From: Rhyacophila brunnea
Lineage: Eukaryota; Arthropoda; Insecta; Trichoptera; Rhyacophilidae
Direction: 5' to 3'
NCBI GenBank assembly: GCA_022495005.1
Contig: JAGYXB010002069.1
Coordinates: forward strand, 1,984,001-2,048,000
Length of the DNA stretch: 64,000 nt
Shown: one piece after another, positions 11,401 to 21,329 of the stretch
Layout: the number at the start of each line of letters is the position of its first letter
How positions within the stretch are numbered: position 1 is the stretch's first letter
Notes under the pieces: model-generated
Databases searched by the model: none
Seen by the model: only the letters and a program-made list of their open reading frames with translations
Told to the model about the DNA's origin: nothing
Made by a program: the position numbers and the translations under genes

Positions 11401-12938
11401 CACATATCTGAAGTGGGCCCCCAGGTTAGAATCTTTGGCGGGCCCCCCTACCTATCGCTAAAGTTAAAGGCAGTGTGACGATCTACAGTGGTGTATTCCA
11501 AATAGAGTTCGAGGTAAAATTTAGGGTATTTTTTTATCGATTTTTTGTATTTTTAATACACCCACTTGAATTATGGAGTTATCGAATATTGACAAACAAC
11601 AATCAAAAATTGCATCGCACAACCACATAATTTTAATTGTTATCATGCTTTAAGTAAAATAGCGCTGGAGTCGACATTATTTACTATTACAGTAAGTCCT
11701 CGACTTACGTGAATTTGTACTTACGCGTTTTTTTTTAAATATGCTTTTTTTGCTGCAGTTTGTTTCCCTGCTCGCTTGTATTTACATTGCGCTTGTATTA
11801 TTTATTTGAGTCAGCAGAAATCATAAAAATGACGATATTGTAATGTGGACGAAACTGGGCTTATTGGAAAAAAATGCCAGATCAGTCATATTATAATATA
11901 TCCCAACTAGATATATCTATGCCAAGTTTTGAGGTGTCTGAAGATAGGCTAACCCCTTTACTTGGTGGAAATGCCGCTGGGGATTGTAAAATCAAACCAT
12001 CAATCAATAATGTTTTCTTAAATGTATGAATGTAGGTCCATTTTATTTTCACTTATCTTTTGAAACTAACACATATTATTTAAAAAAAATGCATGATTTT
12101 ACGTCTTTAAGCTCGGTCCCCCAGGCTAGAGCCCTGTCCGCCCCCCTTGTGGTGGCCATGGTCATGGCACACTCAACCCGTACAGCTGGAGATAGCCCAC
12201 TGCACTTTGCAGGCGATGTCATGAAATGTTTGCCTTTAATTATCTTGGAAATTAGATGGACGGCATTTTTATTTACATTTCCATCTGGAAACCAACCACA
12301 AAGAACTGATTGGTGAAAATTTCAGATTGATTGGACCAATGACAAAAATGATAGATCAGCGGCATAAGAGGCTTTTATCATTTAACGAAATGGGTCGCCC
12401 GCACTGGCATCTCAACTGGACATGCTTAGTGTGTTTTTCTCCGTTAGATTACATCGTACTTTGGTTAAGCGGTCTTGTAAAATTTACAACAGTGCCTTGC
12501 CACGCTATCTTCTGCGGGGTTTGGGCCTTAGCTTTATATTTTTACTGTTTTATTATTCTCACACCAATCTTCCAATATATTCTCTCTATTTACAGTTTTG
12601 GTCAATCTGCGATATTCCTCATTGGTGGAGAATCGAAAGAAACAAAACCGATGGCGCTTTATCTACACAGCGGCGACATTGTTATCATGTCTAGGGAGTC
12701 CAGGCTCTGCTATCATGCTGTGCCGAGAGTTACACCCGCTAAGATAGAACCGTGGCGTGAGATTAGCGATGACGAGGCAGCAGTTTCTTATTCAAACGGT
12801 TTCAAAACAGATTTTCATGATGTTTGCCAAGATGAGTTTTGGAGACCCTTTGGAAAATATTTAGGAGATTCTAGAATTAATATCAATGTTCGACAGGTTT
12901 TATATAAAAATCAACAATATCTAGATGACAATAGATAA
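5392..12938 (+). CDS. ALKBH1: ALKBH1: AlkB-family Fe(II)/2-oxoglutarate dioxygenase
   Basis: Four exons (5392-5499, 6035-6367, 10343-10536, 12596-12938) join in phase to 325 residues. The protein follows animal ALKBH1: an N-terminal region, LRWCTLGYHHNWDTK, the nucleotide-recognition region, then the double-stranded beta-helix core. The Fe(II) ligands are H196 and D198 (PHTDHSE) and H252 (CYHAVPRV). FGQSAIFLIGG and LHSGDIVIMS are the expected core strands, and R311 in INVRQV is the 2-oxoglutarate anchor. All catalytic residues are present, so the enzyme should be active. The family demethylates tRNA m1A and is reported on mitochondrial tRNA m5C and on DNA. It is shorter than human ALKBH1 (389 aa), mainly at the termini. 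Intron 2 (4 kb) and intron 3 (2 kb) are filled with repeats. Confidence 0.95.
5626..6008 (+). mobile_element. MITE family A, copy 1 (ALKBH1 intron 1)
   Basis: It has the ends GCGCCTGTACACATGCATGG and CCATGCACGTGTAAACGAGG, which form an imperfect terminal inverted repeat. The body motif GATAATAACTGTTTACACGT and the module CCAATCTCATTCTTCA recur in copies at 33106, 47349 and 51447, with a partial at 10101. The right end lies about 27 bp before the acceptor of ALKBH1 exon 2. Confidence 0.8.
6035..6367 (+). CDS. ALKBH1: ALKBH1 exon 2 (residues 37-147)
   Basis: It starts after a TTATTTCAG acceptor and contains GLIYITNPFS and LRWCTLGYHHNWDTK. It ends in phase 0 at a GTAAAT donor. Confidence 0.95.
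6596..6855 (-). repeat. Partial, inverted copy of the 46025-46748 element
   Basis: Read on the minus strand it matches the right part of 46025-46748. Shared blocks include ATATGTAATTGGTTC at the outer end and a segment with GTTTTCTTTATAAACTTGTC. It lies in ALKBH1 intron 2 and has no coding content. Confidence 0.7.
6949..7888. repeat. Terminal-inverted-repeat element, about 0.94 kb
   Basis: TCAACCTGAATCAAACAAACGA at the left is matched in inverse by TTTGTTTCGTTCAGGTTGAA at the right. Both ends carry further copies of a CAAACGG/GTTTGG motif (about 6975-7010 and 7715-7810). No transposase frame is visible. A non-autonomous DNA element is the likely explanation. Confidence 0.55.
7914..7990 (+). 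repeat. hAT-like terminal fragment
   Basis: CAGTGTCTGCCAAACTGTGT opens the segment, followed by GTGCCGCGGCACAC and a second TGTGCCGCGAAG. The CAGTG...CCAAACT start and the palindromic GTGCCGCGGCAC match hAT-type MITE ends. No partner end was located. Confidence 0.4.
8165..9360 (-). pseudogene. RTE-like LINE, endonuclease-domain fragment
   Basis: Read on the minus strand, the first part gives ITALQEMRSIGQG and HSGTGFIVSKRVKH. After a frame change it continues with ISIHAPTEDKSDEEKEDIYD, ILGDLNAKIGRE, INQIDHILID and SDHFLVCGKVRAKI. These are the motifs of the apurinic-type endonuclease of RTE-like retrotransposons, often annotated as craniofacial development protein 2. A basic linker with WFDEDCREVSTRKN follows in another frame and stops near 8165. 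The reverse transcriptase is missing, and the piece has at least two frameshifts, so it is dead. It lies antisense in ALKBH1 intron 2. Confidence 0.88.
9547..10034. repeat. Foldback element with arms of about 190 bp
   Basis: The segment from 9547 (CACATTTTAAGTTGTTTTAA) to about 9739 is repeated inverted from about 9857 to 10034, with a spacer of about 115 bp. Shared blocks include TTTGGGTTCATTTTAAGTA, GATGACGTATACGGTGCAT and GGTTTGCATTACAAT. No coding sequence is seen. It lies in ALKBH1 intron 2. Confidence 0.75.
10101..10173 (-). repeat. MITE family A, terminal fragment
   Basis: It matches the left end of family A in reverse: AGTAAATCCATGCAC, TACAGGCACTATA and TTATTGTCGCGATAGTTTAA are shared with the copies at 33106-33491 and 47349. 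The rest of the element is absent. Confidence 0.6.
10343..10536 (+). CDS. ALKBH1: ALKBH1 exon 3 (HxD motif)
   Basis: It encodes residues 148-211, including the metal-binding HTD at 196-198. It ends with two bases of a serine codon at a GTGATT donor. Confidence 0.95.
11384..12167. mobile_element. MITE family B copy (CATGGCCCCCACA ends)
   Basis: The left end GTCATGGCCATGGCCCCCAC is matched inversely by GTGGTGGCCATGGTCATGGC at the right. The first 150 bp closely resemble 21067-21329 (GGCAGTGTGACG and the CCCCCTACCTATCG block). A fragment with CAGTAAGTCCTCGACTTACG at 11691-11710 inside it looks like a pogo/Tigger-type end. It fills much of ALKBH1 intron 3. Confidence 0.65.
12596..12938 (+). CDS. 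ALKBH1: ALKBH1 exon 4 (distal His, Arg, stop)
   Basis: It starts after TATTTACAG, completes the split serine codon, and carries the distal metal ligand H252 and R311. It stops at TAA (12936-12938). The last five codons and the stop lie inside a long inverted repeat (12922-13021). Confidence 0.95.
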
Positions 12939-13021
12939 CATTCAATAGTCTTGGACTACTACTCAGATGCTCTTGCTCTGGTCTAGGCGTAAGAGCATTG
13001 AATGTTATCTATTGTCATCTA
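12922..13021. repeat. Inverted repeat spanning the ALKBH1 stop codon
   Basis: A 25-bp arm at 12922-12946 (core GATGACAATAGATAACATTC) is repeated perfectly inverted at 12997-13021, with a 50-bp spacer. The left arm includes the last codons and the TAA of ALKBH1, so the mRNA 3' end would fold into a stable stem. Confidence 0.85.
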
Positions 13022-13229
13022 AAATCTTCCAACCTTATTGGAAAACAAAAATACATATTGACACTTCCAAAAGGGTCATAGCCTAATTAGCTCAAGCAAA
13101 CGTGTGAACTCCGTCTATGAATACGAGGTCCAAAAATGGGAACCGACATGCCCTGTGGCACAAACAATCTGACAACAAACAGCTACCATTGACATTCCAA
13201 CAGAGATGGTCGAAGAACGCATCCCAGCA

Positions 13230-14300
13230 TCCAGGGTACTTTTCCTTCGCTGACTGGGCATGAAGATACTGCGAGCAGGCCCAGAGAGGATCTGGGCGCA
13301 GTCAACCGAACGACCAGTGCTGTCTTGGGTCTATGGAACTGGTTCTGGGAATACAAACCACAGTACCCCTAGGCCCTGACGGAGCTACTCAAGGCTACCG
13401 TCTGCTTCAAGTGGACTGATGCTCCAGACCAAGCGTTTACCCGCGTTAAGGTCGCAACGTTCCAACCATTGTGCCTTACTCAACCGGACTTTGAGTGGCC
13501 CTTCTGCCTCTAGACGGATGCCAGCCGACATGGCACTGCTGCCGTACTATTCCTCGTCTATTTAGACGACATCATCATCTACAGCAAGACCTGGGACGAC
13601 CACGCCTACCACTTAAGGCTTGTAATGGAGCGGTTGCAGTACCACGTATTTATTATCAGTCGGACCGGCGAAATGTCAGATTAGGCAACAGCAAGTCGAT
13701 TATTTGGGGCATCAAATCACCGCCACGGGAAACGAGCCTCAAATACACCACCTCCAGGAAGTGGAGACGGCTGCGGAGCCGACATCTCGAAAACAGGTGC
13801 GACCCTTCTTGGGGGTATGTAATTGGCTCTGGGAATACGTACCTCGATTCGCAGAGATGGCGACTCCGTTGACGCAATTACTACGCACTACTGTACAGTT
13901 TCGTTGGTCAGATGGAGCGTCAGACGACTTCCGCCAAATAAAGAATGCCTTACGGCAACCTTTGAGGTTGGCAAGGCTAGATTTCTCGAGACCCTTTTGT
14001 TTGCAGACGGACGCAGAAACAGCATGGTGGTAGAGGCGTGATCGCTTACGCGAGCAAACGCGTCAACAAAACTGAGAGTCGATACCACAGCAATGAACTG
14101 GAGACCATGACGGCTGTTTGGGGCATTACTAAATACCGTGATTATTTGGCTATTTTGGCGGTTCACGCTGATTACTGACAATCAGGCACTTACATGGCTT
14201 AACACCGCAAAAATCAGAAGGGGAAATTGGCCAGATGGGCTGTGTTTCTGTCGGAATTCGAGACATCCGCAGAGTCCCGCAGGCTAGTGCTAGAATAGGT
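13230..14300 (+). pseudogene. Rearranged Gypsy-type pol (RT/RNase H) relic
   Basis: A first block encodes, in broken frames, LLKATVCFKWTDAPDQAF and PFCL-stop-TDASRHGTAA, which belong to the RT-RNase H connection of a Ty3/Gypsy polymerase. It runs straight into VYLDDIIIYSKTWDDH, the RT catalytic motif, then LGHQITATGNEPQ, VRPFLGVCNWLWEYVPRFAE and a second connection block PFCLQTDAE. After a frameshift come ELETMTAVWGITKYRDYL and TDNQALTWLNTAKIRRGKLA of RNase H. The connection block thus occurs twice and once precedes the YLDD motif, an order no intact pol has. Several stops and frame changes make it non-functional. Confidence 0.85.
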
Positions 14301-15787
14301 AGGTGGTCGCCTACGAGGAGACCACAACCAGCGATGACGATGTTATTAGAAATGGTTAACATCCGAGAGGTCATAATCGGGACTGGCTCTGCCACAAATT
14401 CTAGAGTAAGACGTACATCGTGTAGCTCTCGAGTTTTTGCGCTTTAAAAATCGAAAGGTGATCCGATTTTGAAAAAAAAAGGTCTCTCTGTTTTGGCTCG
14501 TGAATATCAACCCGGTGATACCAAACTTTACCGAGAGATTCCTCCGGAAAGCCGTAAAACCGGAAAATCTTTTTGAATGTTAGTTTTTTGATAATGTGTC
14601 TCGAGAAAGTGTTTCATAAAAGTCGGTTTTTGCTCCCAGGCGTCGACGGGAGTCCCCTTGCATTCGAAGTCGTTGGAAAGTTTTCGGAAAATCTCAAGGT
14701 TTTTCGTGAATTGTGTGAAAACCGATTTTTTCTCTTTTTTTGTGCTACTTGTGATATTGTGAGGGGCCCCTTCGGGCTATAGTGACAAATTCTTTGTGGA
14801 GTACCGGCGTAAACGCCCCCGACGTTTTGGTGTTCGAAGAAATTCGGTCCAAACCGGCCGACTCTAGCTCCAAAAAACCATAATTTGTGTTGTGTCATTC
14901 ACCGAACACGTGCAAAATTCGTGTTTTGTTTTGAACGATTTTCCAGAACAATCTCGAATGATCTGGAAGCAATCGAATTTGGAAGCCCGCATAGCAACTA
15001 CACTTAACTGCGAATCTTTCTGGAAGTTTGTCGAAACTGCTGGAGGGAATCGAAAAGTTCGAGGGACTGATGCGTCATCCCCCTTTTTTTTATTAATAAT
15101 ATTACATGCATATATATTTTAAGATTAAATTTAAATTTAGATTATTTTATTGAATTGAATATTATTTATTTATTATTTTTTTTTAATCAAGAATATATTT
15201 TATATATATTTTTTAGAAATAATTTTTTTTTAATATTTTTTTTTTATGTAACTGTAAATTAATTATGAACAATAATATAACAATTCGCTAATTACAATCT
15301 TGTGGTTTTAATTTTGCCGAAATTCCATCCTGGACACTTGACATTTCATTTATTTTATTTTGTACTCGGGGTTTCAAAAATATCACCCTGAGCTGGACCG
15401 GAGGAAACCCTGGAAATTACATCACGATGATCAGATACGGCGCGGAGGATACCAGGCACGTGGTGCATTCCGTGGAGCGTACCGCGGTGGTTTAGAAAAT
15501 TCGCAAAAATGCAAATCTTGTTTTGGCTCTCCTGAAAAGTACTGACTTTTCCTTTCGAACACAGATATGTGGTCGTTTGGCATTGAAAAAACTACACTGG
15601 TAAGCAGCTTTATGTTTATGCTTTGTATAAAAAAACTTTCATTTTGAGAAATTATTAAATTTATTTAAATACACATTCGAATGTTAATCATTAATACATT
15701 ATGGAAATAAAATTATAATATAAGAAAAATATACACTCGAACTTGGTTATTACGAGGAAGATGGGACATGGGACCGACTGAATTTGC
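14301..15787. other. Unassigned stretch downstream of the Gypsy relic
   Basis: Open frames here (14573-14782 plus, 14614-14898 minus, 14892-15122 plus) match nothing I recognise and may be remains of the same retroelement. 15090-15260 is a T-rich low-complexity run. 15360-15545 has an open frame ending in RGGYQARGAFRGAYRGG, an RGG-like composition, with no family assignment. Confidence 0.4.
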
Positions 15788-16011
15788 TCGTTATATAAGC
15801 ATTACTACCCATTTACTTAAAAAAGAAAACATGTCAATGATTATATTATTATTGTTACTAATAGAACAATAAACAGAACATTAAATGGACGCATGTTGGA
15901 TATAAATGACAAACTGTTTCGTTCGGCAGGCGTCATTTGCACCCGTGACCCGCAATCCGCGTATCGCCTAGCCACGATCTTTTTAGACCATGCCTCAACT
16001 GAGGTATAGCC
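15788..16011 (-). repeat. MITE family C, copy 1
   Basis: Read on the minus strand from 16011 it begins GGCTATACCTCAGTTGAGGC and continues with AAAAAGATCGTGGCTAGGCG and a CGGGTGCAAATGACGC block. It matches 56683-56890. The far end differs from that copy, so one of them is truncated or rearranged. Confidence 0.75.
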
Positions 16012-17190
16012 TTTACCACCTTCATAGTGGAAAACGTTGATTCACATAAGTAGGTAGAACAAAACAATACTTTCATTTTGGGCGCAATTCGAACTTAAAT
16101 TGGATACTTTTCTGTTGGGACGAAAGGCCATACAGATTCGACAGTCGAGGCAACACTCTTAAGCGACAAATCACATTGAAGTTCTATCAATTCCATTTCT
16201 GATGAAGGGCCATCTTTTTGAAAATTTTCAACGATCCAGCTGGAAAGTTTTTCATTTCGGAGTCCAATAATAAAAGTTGAGAGGCTAATTTATAAATGAT
16301 AAAATATCCTACGTGAGCTACCAAAAATGCCGCCGCGAGTGACCGTTTGGCGATCACCGCTCTAAGTGATTTGGCAGCTATTCTGTTCGAAAGGATAAGA
16401 TGCTCCTCACCATTGCTTATTTTTTTTTAGTTTGATTTAGATTCGTCTTCCACTGTTGCAGTCTCCTAAGCTGCTTTCATGTTAATTCAGTAGGTTCAAC
16501 CATGGCATGGGGGGGGTATGTTCTGATTCAGTTAAATCGATGGTTGTTGCGGTTGTCTCAATTCCGTTCCTGACTCGGAATGCAGAAACAATATATTATT
16601 ATCTTGATACACGTTAGTTGAGGTGTTAGATTTAAAGCAATAAAATCAGTAGCATTTTCTACATTAGACAGGAATACATTCAGAGAAATTATAAGTAACA
16701 CTTTGGCAAATGTGGTTGTTTTGCATTTCAGTATAGTTGCTAAAATTAAGTGCATAAGAAACACATTGCAACGTATGTTGATTTTACATTTAAAATATTT
16801 TGAATTCATTAAAAAAACAAATCAGCTTATCTAACATAGTGATTGATAGATATTTTTACAGTACAATCATTAAAAATTGCTGCATTTTTTTACATTTAAA
16901 ATAAAATTGACATTTTAAATATTGTGATTGTTTTGTTTTGGATGATCGATATAATATTTATGTTAATACGAGTGTAAGTTATACTTTGCAACTTTACAGG
17001 AGAGTTAAATGAAAACATACTTTTTTATTGGAGTAGACTAAATATCTAAAGTCATACTGCAAAATGTTGTCAGGTAGATACTTCGTTATGAAATAACCGA
17101 ATGTTAAATGTTAAACCTACCATAAATAGGGTATCTCGTGTTGTAACTATCATTTTATAACTCTTATAATACAAAATAATATAATCAGTA
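16012..17190. other. Unassigned AT-rich intergenic stretch
   Basis: No recognisable gene. An 83-codon frame on the minus strand (16558-16809) has no motif. A run of eight G residues lies near 16509-16516. Decayed transposon sequence is likely but unproved. Confidence 0.4.
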
Positions 17191-17192
17191 GA

Positions 17193-17258
17193 CACCGACA
17201 AGTTTAACGTGAACCTCCCTGGCAGCAGCAGTGGAGCCTCACGTTAAACTTGACGGTC
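17193..17258. repeat. Short hairpin
   Basis: CAAGTTTAACGTGA (17199-17212) pairs with TCACGTTAAACTTG (17239-17252). The pairing extends with one mismatch through ACCG/CGGT on the outside. The spacer is about 26 bp. Confidence 0.65.
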
Positions 17259-17522
17259 TCTAGGTATACATAATATCAGTGGCGAAAGGTGGATAGGATT
17301 AGGCTGTTAAGATCTGACATAAATAGTGCACATTAAATTTTGTTAGTCATACGTATGTGTTTTTATTGAACTAAAACTACAATTTACAGATGGTGTTGGT
17401 TAGTTTTTAAAAATCAATTAAATCCTGCCTCAACCAAACCAAAATAGTTTTGGTATATTTTGGGCGATCCGACAAAATTGTGCACACTTTTTCATTCATA
17501 GTTATTTTTTTTCGTTGAATTA

Positions 17523-18634
17523 TGGTACGTTTACATCTGACACTTATACCTTTATACTTATTTTATGTGTCGGACATAAAATTTCATTTACTGTTTACAC
17601 CTGCATGGATCTGACATAAAATTCTGGTATACTTCTCGTTGAAATAAAGTCTCGACACTTTATTCAATGGCAACATTGGAATAAATATATGCGGTGTTTA
17701 CATATGATATTGTAATTTATTCGGACACTTATTTTGTATACTTCTCAAAAACGTTATGTCAGTTGTCAATATGGGAATGTTAAAAAAGAAAGCAGCGAGT
17801 GTTATTATTTTAAGTCTTTTGGCAACAAAAAGGAGGAAAAAATGGTCTAGATGGGTGCGGGAATGGATTCAGCGACGAGAAGAACTAGGTGCCTTCCGTT
17901 TAATGTCAGAGTTTAAAATCGAAGATCCAACTCAATTTGTGAACTTTAGTTTGCAAGATTGGACCCTTTGCCAAAAAACAAGACACACAATTCAGAAATG
18001 CGTAGAAGAACGATTAACAGTAACATTGCGATATCTAGCACTTGATCGTCATTGCATATTCAATATAATATTATCGTACCTAATACGAGTGCAGGTGTGG
18101 GCCAAAATGAATTAGGTAATACCATTTGAAGCGCATTTTTTCTTCACAGAGTGCATCAGAATTAATCGTATGTGCCGAGAACAAGCGATATTTTATTTTC
18201 GAACAAAATCCATAGAACACGGCACATCCGATTTATTTCTCATTGTCTATGATTTTTGACAGATCGCTACAGTACACTTATTAACGTAAACGTTGGGCAT
18301 ACATTCATGGTGTACCTATGATTATTGATTGTCCGTTGTTTTAGAAATATACATATGCAATTCACTAGGTACCTGTCAAACTACGAATATTGTGTCAGGT
18401 ACTTGACATAAAAGTAGACGGTGGTCCAACTTCGGTGATATATCGCTCCAAGTTCGAACTTGTCGAATACCGCGGTGTTTACATTTGCGTATATAAGTAG
18501 ATTGAATAAGTGGTAGGTGAGAGTCGACACACGCAAAATAAGTGGCAGATGCAAATATACTTACTGTTTACACTTAAGTGAATATGGTGTCATACATAAA
18601 TATGACGATATTAGTGTCAAATGTAAACGTACCA
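17523..18634. mobile_element. Deleted PIF/Harbinger-type element nested in the MITE
   Basis: The ends TGGTACGTTTACATCTGACA and GTGTCAAATGTAAACGTACCA are terminal inverted repeats of about 21 bp with one mismatch. They are flanked by TTA at 17520-17522 and 18635-18637, the 3-bp duplication typical of PIF/Harbinger. The 1112-bp body keeps only a transposase remnant (17756-18115). GTTTACA motifs recur toward both ends. Confidence 0.85.
17756..18115 (+). pseudogene. Harbinger transposase N-terminal remnant
   Basis: The frame reads WSRWVREWIQRREELGAFRL and then MSEFKIEDPTQFVNF. The end, KCVEERLTVTLRYLALD, is characteristic of the segment just before the DDE domain of HARBI1-like transposases. The usual helical segment between these two parts is shortened and the whole DDE domain is missing, as expected for an internally deleted copy. 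Confidence 0.65.
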
Positions 18635-18915
18635 TTAGAAATACATATTACACATGTTGATAAAAAATATTATTCTATTAATTAATGAATATTTTTTGAC
18701 TATTATTTATTATGGTTTGGATTAGGCAGGGTTTAATTGAATTTTAAAAACTAACCAACACCATCTGTAAGTTTTTGTATTCATAAATATGTATGACTGA
18801 CAAAGTAAAGTTTAATGTACACTATTTATGGCGGATGTTAACAGCCTACCTTCACCCGTCGCCACCGATACATATGAATTTAAGTTGGTTTATTTTATAT
18901 TCTGCATAATTATAG

Positions 18916-19160
18916 GCCCACGATGGCCGAGTGGCTTAAATGCCGGCCTATAGAGTCGAGGGTCCCAGGTTCGAATCCTGGGTCTGGCTAGTACACTTAT
19001 TGTTTTTCAATTTGTGTATGAGTCAGAGTATGGACCTAATAGGTTGAGCAAGTGGCTGACATCCATTTCTCGTAAAAACAAAAATCTGTCAATACAAACC
19101 TCCACTCTGTGGAGGCCCATATGAGCCTATTAACATTAGGCTCGGACATGGTCGAAAGAA
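18916..19160 (+). mobile_element. tRNA-derived SINE, copy 1
   Basis: The head is tRNA-like: box A in GATGGCCGAGTGGCTTAAAT and box B in GGTTCGAATCC, the pattern of a Leu/Ser-type tRNA. A shared body follows (ACTCTGTGGAGGCCCATATG) and the copy ends at GGACATGGTCGAAAGAA. Four more copies lie at 24311, 26379, 39033 and 57470. Because the body is conserved between copies, this is a SINE rather than a tRNA gene. Confidence 0.85.
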
Positions 19161-21066
19161 TTATAGGTACGAAAATTTCTGCAGAAAGTTTTTTCAGTGT
19201 AGGTACTTGTCTACGTAGCTTATTGTACTATTTTTTGTGACATTCAAATAACGTGGTAAATAAACAGTTGTGACCTGTGAATTAATTACACATAAATTAA
19301 ATAATAACATCGATAGAAATTTGTCGGTAAGTACCTACCTACAACTACAGGTGCTCGCGTAGACCATACAGATCTTTCTCGTGTGACGTCACCTTTTACT
19401 CGAGAATGTTTACGAGAATTTGAGGGACTCCCCGCTGCTACCTTTATAGTATAATATCTGACTAAACAGACGCACACAACTTGTCACCAGATTATTAGCA
19501 TTTTAATAAAATTTTGATAATAATCACTAATAAGTTAAAAAATATATTAATAGTAAACGTTACAGAATTACAAAGACTAAGATAATAGTTTATTTATGAC
19601 GATAATAATTATTTTAATTATTACCGTTGCCTATGTCTTGACCGCGTAAAAGAATTTTTCAGAGTGCAAAAAACAAAGGAACTCAGATCTCTAAAGAGAG
19701 AAGGATGGGTTATTATGGTAAATGATAGGTACCATTTGTACGCTTGAGACGCGTTATGAAATATCTCTGGTTAAATTACTTACGTGAAACTGAAATTGTA
19801 CAAACTGTTGCCATCATCTGGCAATGTGTATAGATAGGTAGGTATTGTGATATTGGGACTTATGGTACTTTAAGGGGAATAATAGGAAACTGGACGTACG
19901 TAATTCGTACCGTTACACTCCAGGGTGTCAGCCTTCTGTTGACGCTCACTATAGAACATTTGGCGACCATATACCCTGACCTCAGTCAACTGGACGTGAC
20001 TCAGTCAATCTCTTGATTGGTTGATTATAAAAATATACATTAAGTCACGCGGTTTACATCGATGGATCCGTCGATGTGCACCGCAGAAGAAATAAGTCAG
20101 TCGAAAGAGACCAAGAACCAGTAAGTATAGTCAATACTCAGTAGTTGTGATAGGAAAAATAAATAAATATGTAGGTATGTACTATGTAAACAAATAAAAA
20201 TTGCACTAGGATTAAGCGAGAGGGGAAATATATGATTGTGAGAGAGAGAGAAGCGCAGATAGGCATTGTAATATTAAGATTGAATTGTTATATCTAAGAT
20301 CTATTGAATACATCATATTATGGTTATAAATGTTTAGCAGATAAGATTTCATTGTGATTTTTAAAAATGTAAGAGGGTCAGCACAGAGCAAAATTTATAA
20401 ATTCTCCAAAACTAAATAATTACAGACGTTCGAAGCCAGATTTTTTGTCTTGATACTGCAGCTTCGCTGCACATTTATGGAAAAAAAGCAGGCAACACCA
20501 TAGATAATAATAATTATATGTGTGGTGGCCAGTTCACCCGCATCAAGGCAGAAATATGTGGATTAATAAGCGGGGAGACCATTCATAGACAACAGACGTA
20601 TATAATAGATTCGTAAATTCCATACAAGAGGATGCCCCGTATAATAATTGGCGTGACTAGAATTTTGACTGACGAGAGACCCAGAACCCAAAAAAATATT
20701 CATAAATAATTATAAAAACGAAATCGCCACAAAAATAAATAAAAGTCAATATTATTTCAAGTCAGATACAGTTTAATTTTAGATAATAATAATATTGACA
20801 TGAAATTTGAAAAGAATGACATCAGTGACAATTTTATTAATAGTGTCGCAGCTCGAGAGTTGATTGGCTGGATTATGGGTGAGCTCTGATTGGTCATTGA
20901 ACTGGGCTTGTGTCATTGCAGCTTCGTGTCAGTGATTGATGCCAATCGTACTATAATAATTATAGTATTTGTACTATAGTTTTGACCTGCGTACTATAAG
21001 TCCGAAAATACTATAATTTTGAAAATTCAGAAAATAAGTTCGCAAAAAGCTCTCGTTAATTGCCTT
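19161..21066. other. Intergenic stretch with possible LTR/gag remnant
   Basis: At 19940-20110 a CACTATAGAACA end is followed by TTTGGCGACC, which resembles a tRNA-Arg-type primer binding site just after an LTR. A short frame starting MDPSMCTAEEISQSKE follows at about 20061 and stops after roughly 20 codons. This would fit the LTR/gag junction of a Gypsy-class element. The rest is AT-rich and unassigned. GTACTATAA motifs repeat at about 20945-21012. Confidence 0.35.
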
Positions 21067-21329
21067 CATGGCCCCCACATCCTGAAGCAGGCCTCCAGGC
21101 TAGGATCTTTGGCGGGGCCCCCTACCTATCGTTAAGGATAAAGGCAGTGTGACGCTCTACAGTAGCGTTTTCCAAATGGTGTACGCGATCAAATTAATGT
21201 GTATATTTAGTGTTTTATTGTATATTTTTATACGTCCATTCGAATTATTGAGATGTCGAGTAATGATTTATCTCACTTATCTGGTCGACTCGCCTCGCCG
21301 GGCCCCTCCTGAGCCCTGTGGGGGCCATG
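21067..21329. mobile_element. MITE family B, short copy
   Basis: CATGGCCCCCACA (21067-21079) and TGTGGGGGCCATG (21317-21329) are perfect 13-bp terminal inverted repeats. The interior shares GGCAGTGTGACG and CCCCCTACCTATCG blocks with 11384-12167. Confidence 0.75.

Larger units (their letters stand above)
17277..18867. mobile_element. MITE family D (hAT-like), interrupted by a Harbinger element
   Basis: The ends CAGTGGCGAAAGGTGGA and TTCACCCGTCGCCACCG are inverted repeats, and the similarity extends about 200 bp inward on each side (ATGGTGTTGGTTAGTTTTTA is shared). The same family occurs at 54181-54757, where an 8-bp target duplication is visible. The middle is split by the Harbinger-type insertion at 17523-18634. 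Confidence 0.75.

Noticed and set aside
12026..12595. Extended ALKBH1 coding sequence upstream of exon 4
   Set aside because: The open frame continues upstream by chance. The acceptor at 12595 and the split serine codon fit the family exactly, and the upstream part is hydrophobic sequence without similarity.
18916..19000. Functional tRNA-Leu/Ser gene
   Set aside because: The same tRNA-like head with the same 150-bp tail occurs five times in the window, and the heads carry different lesions. This is a SINE family.
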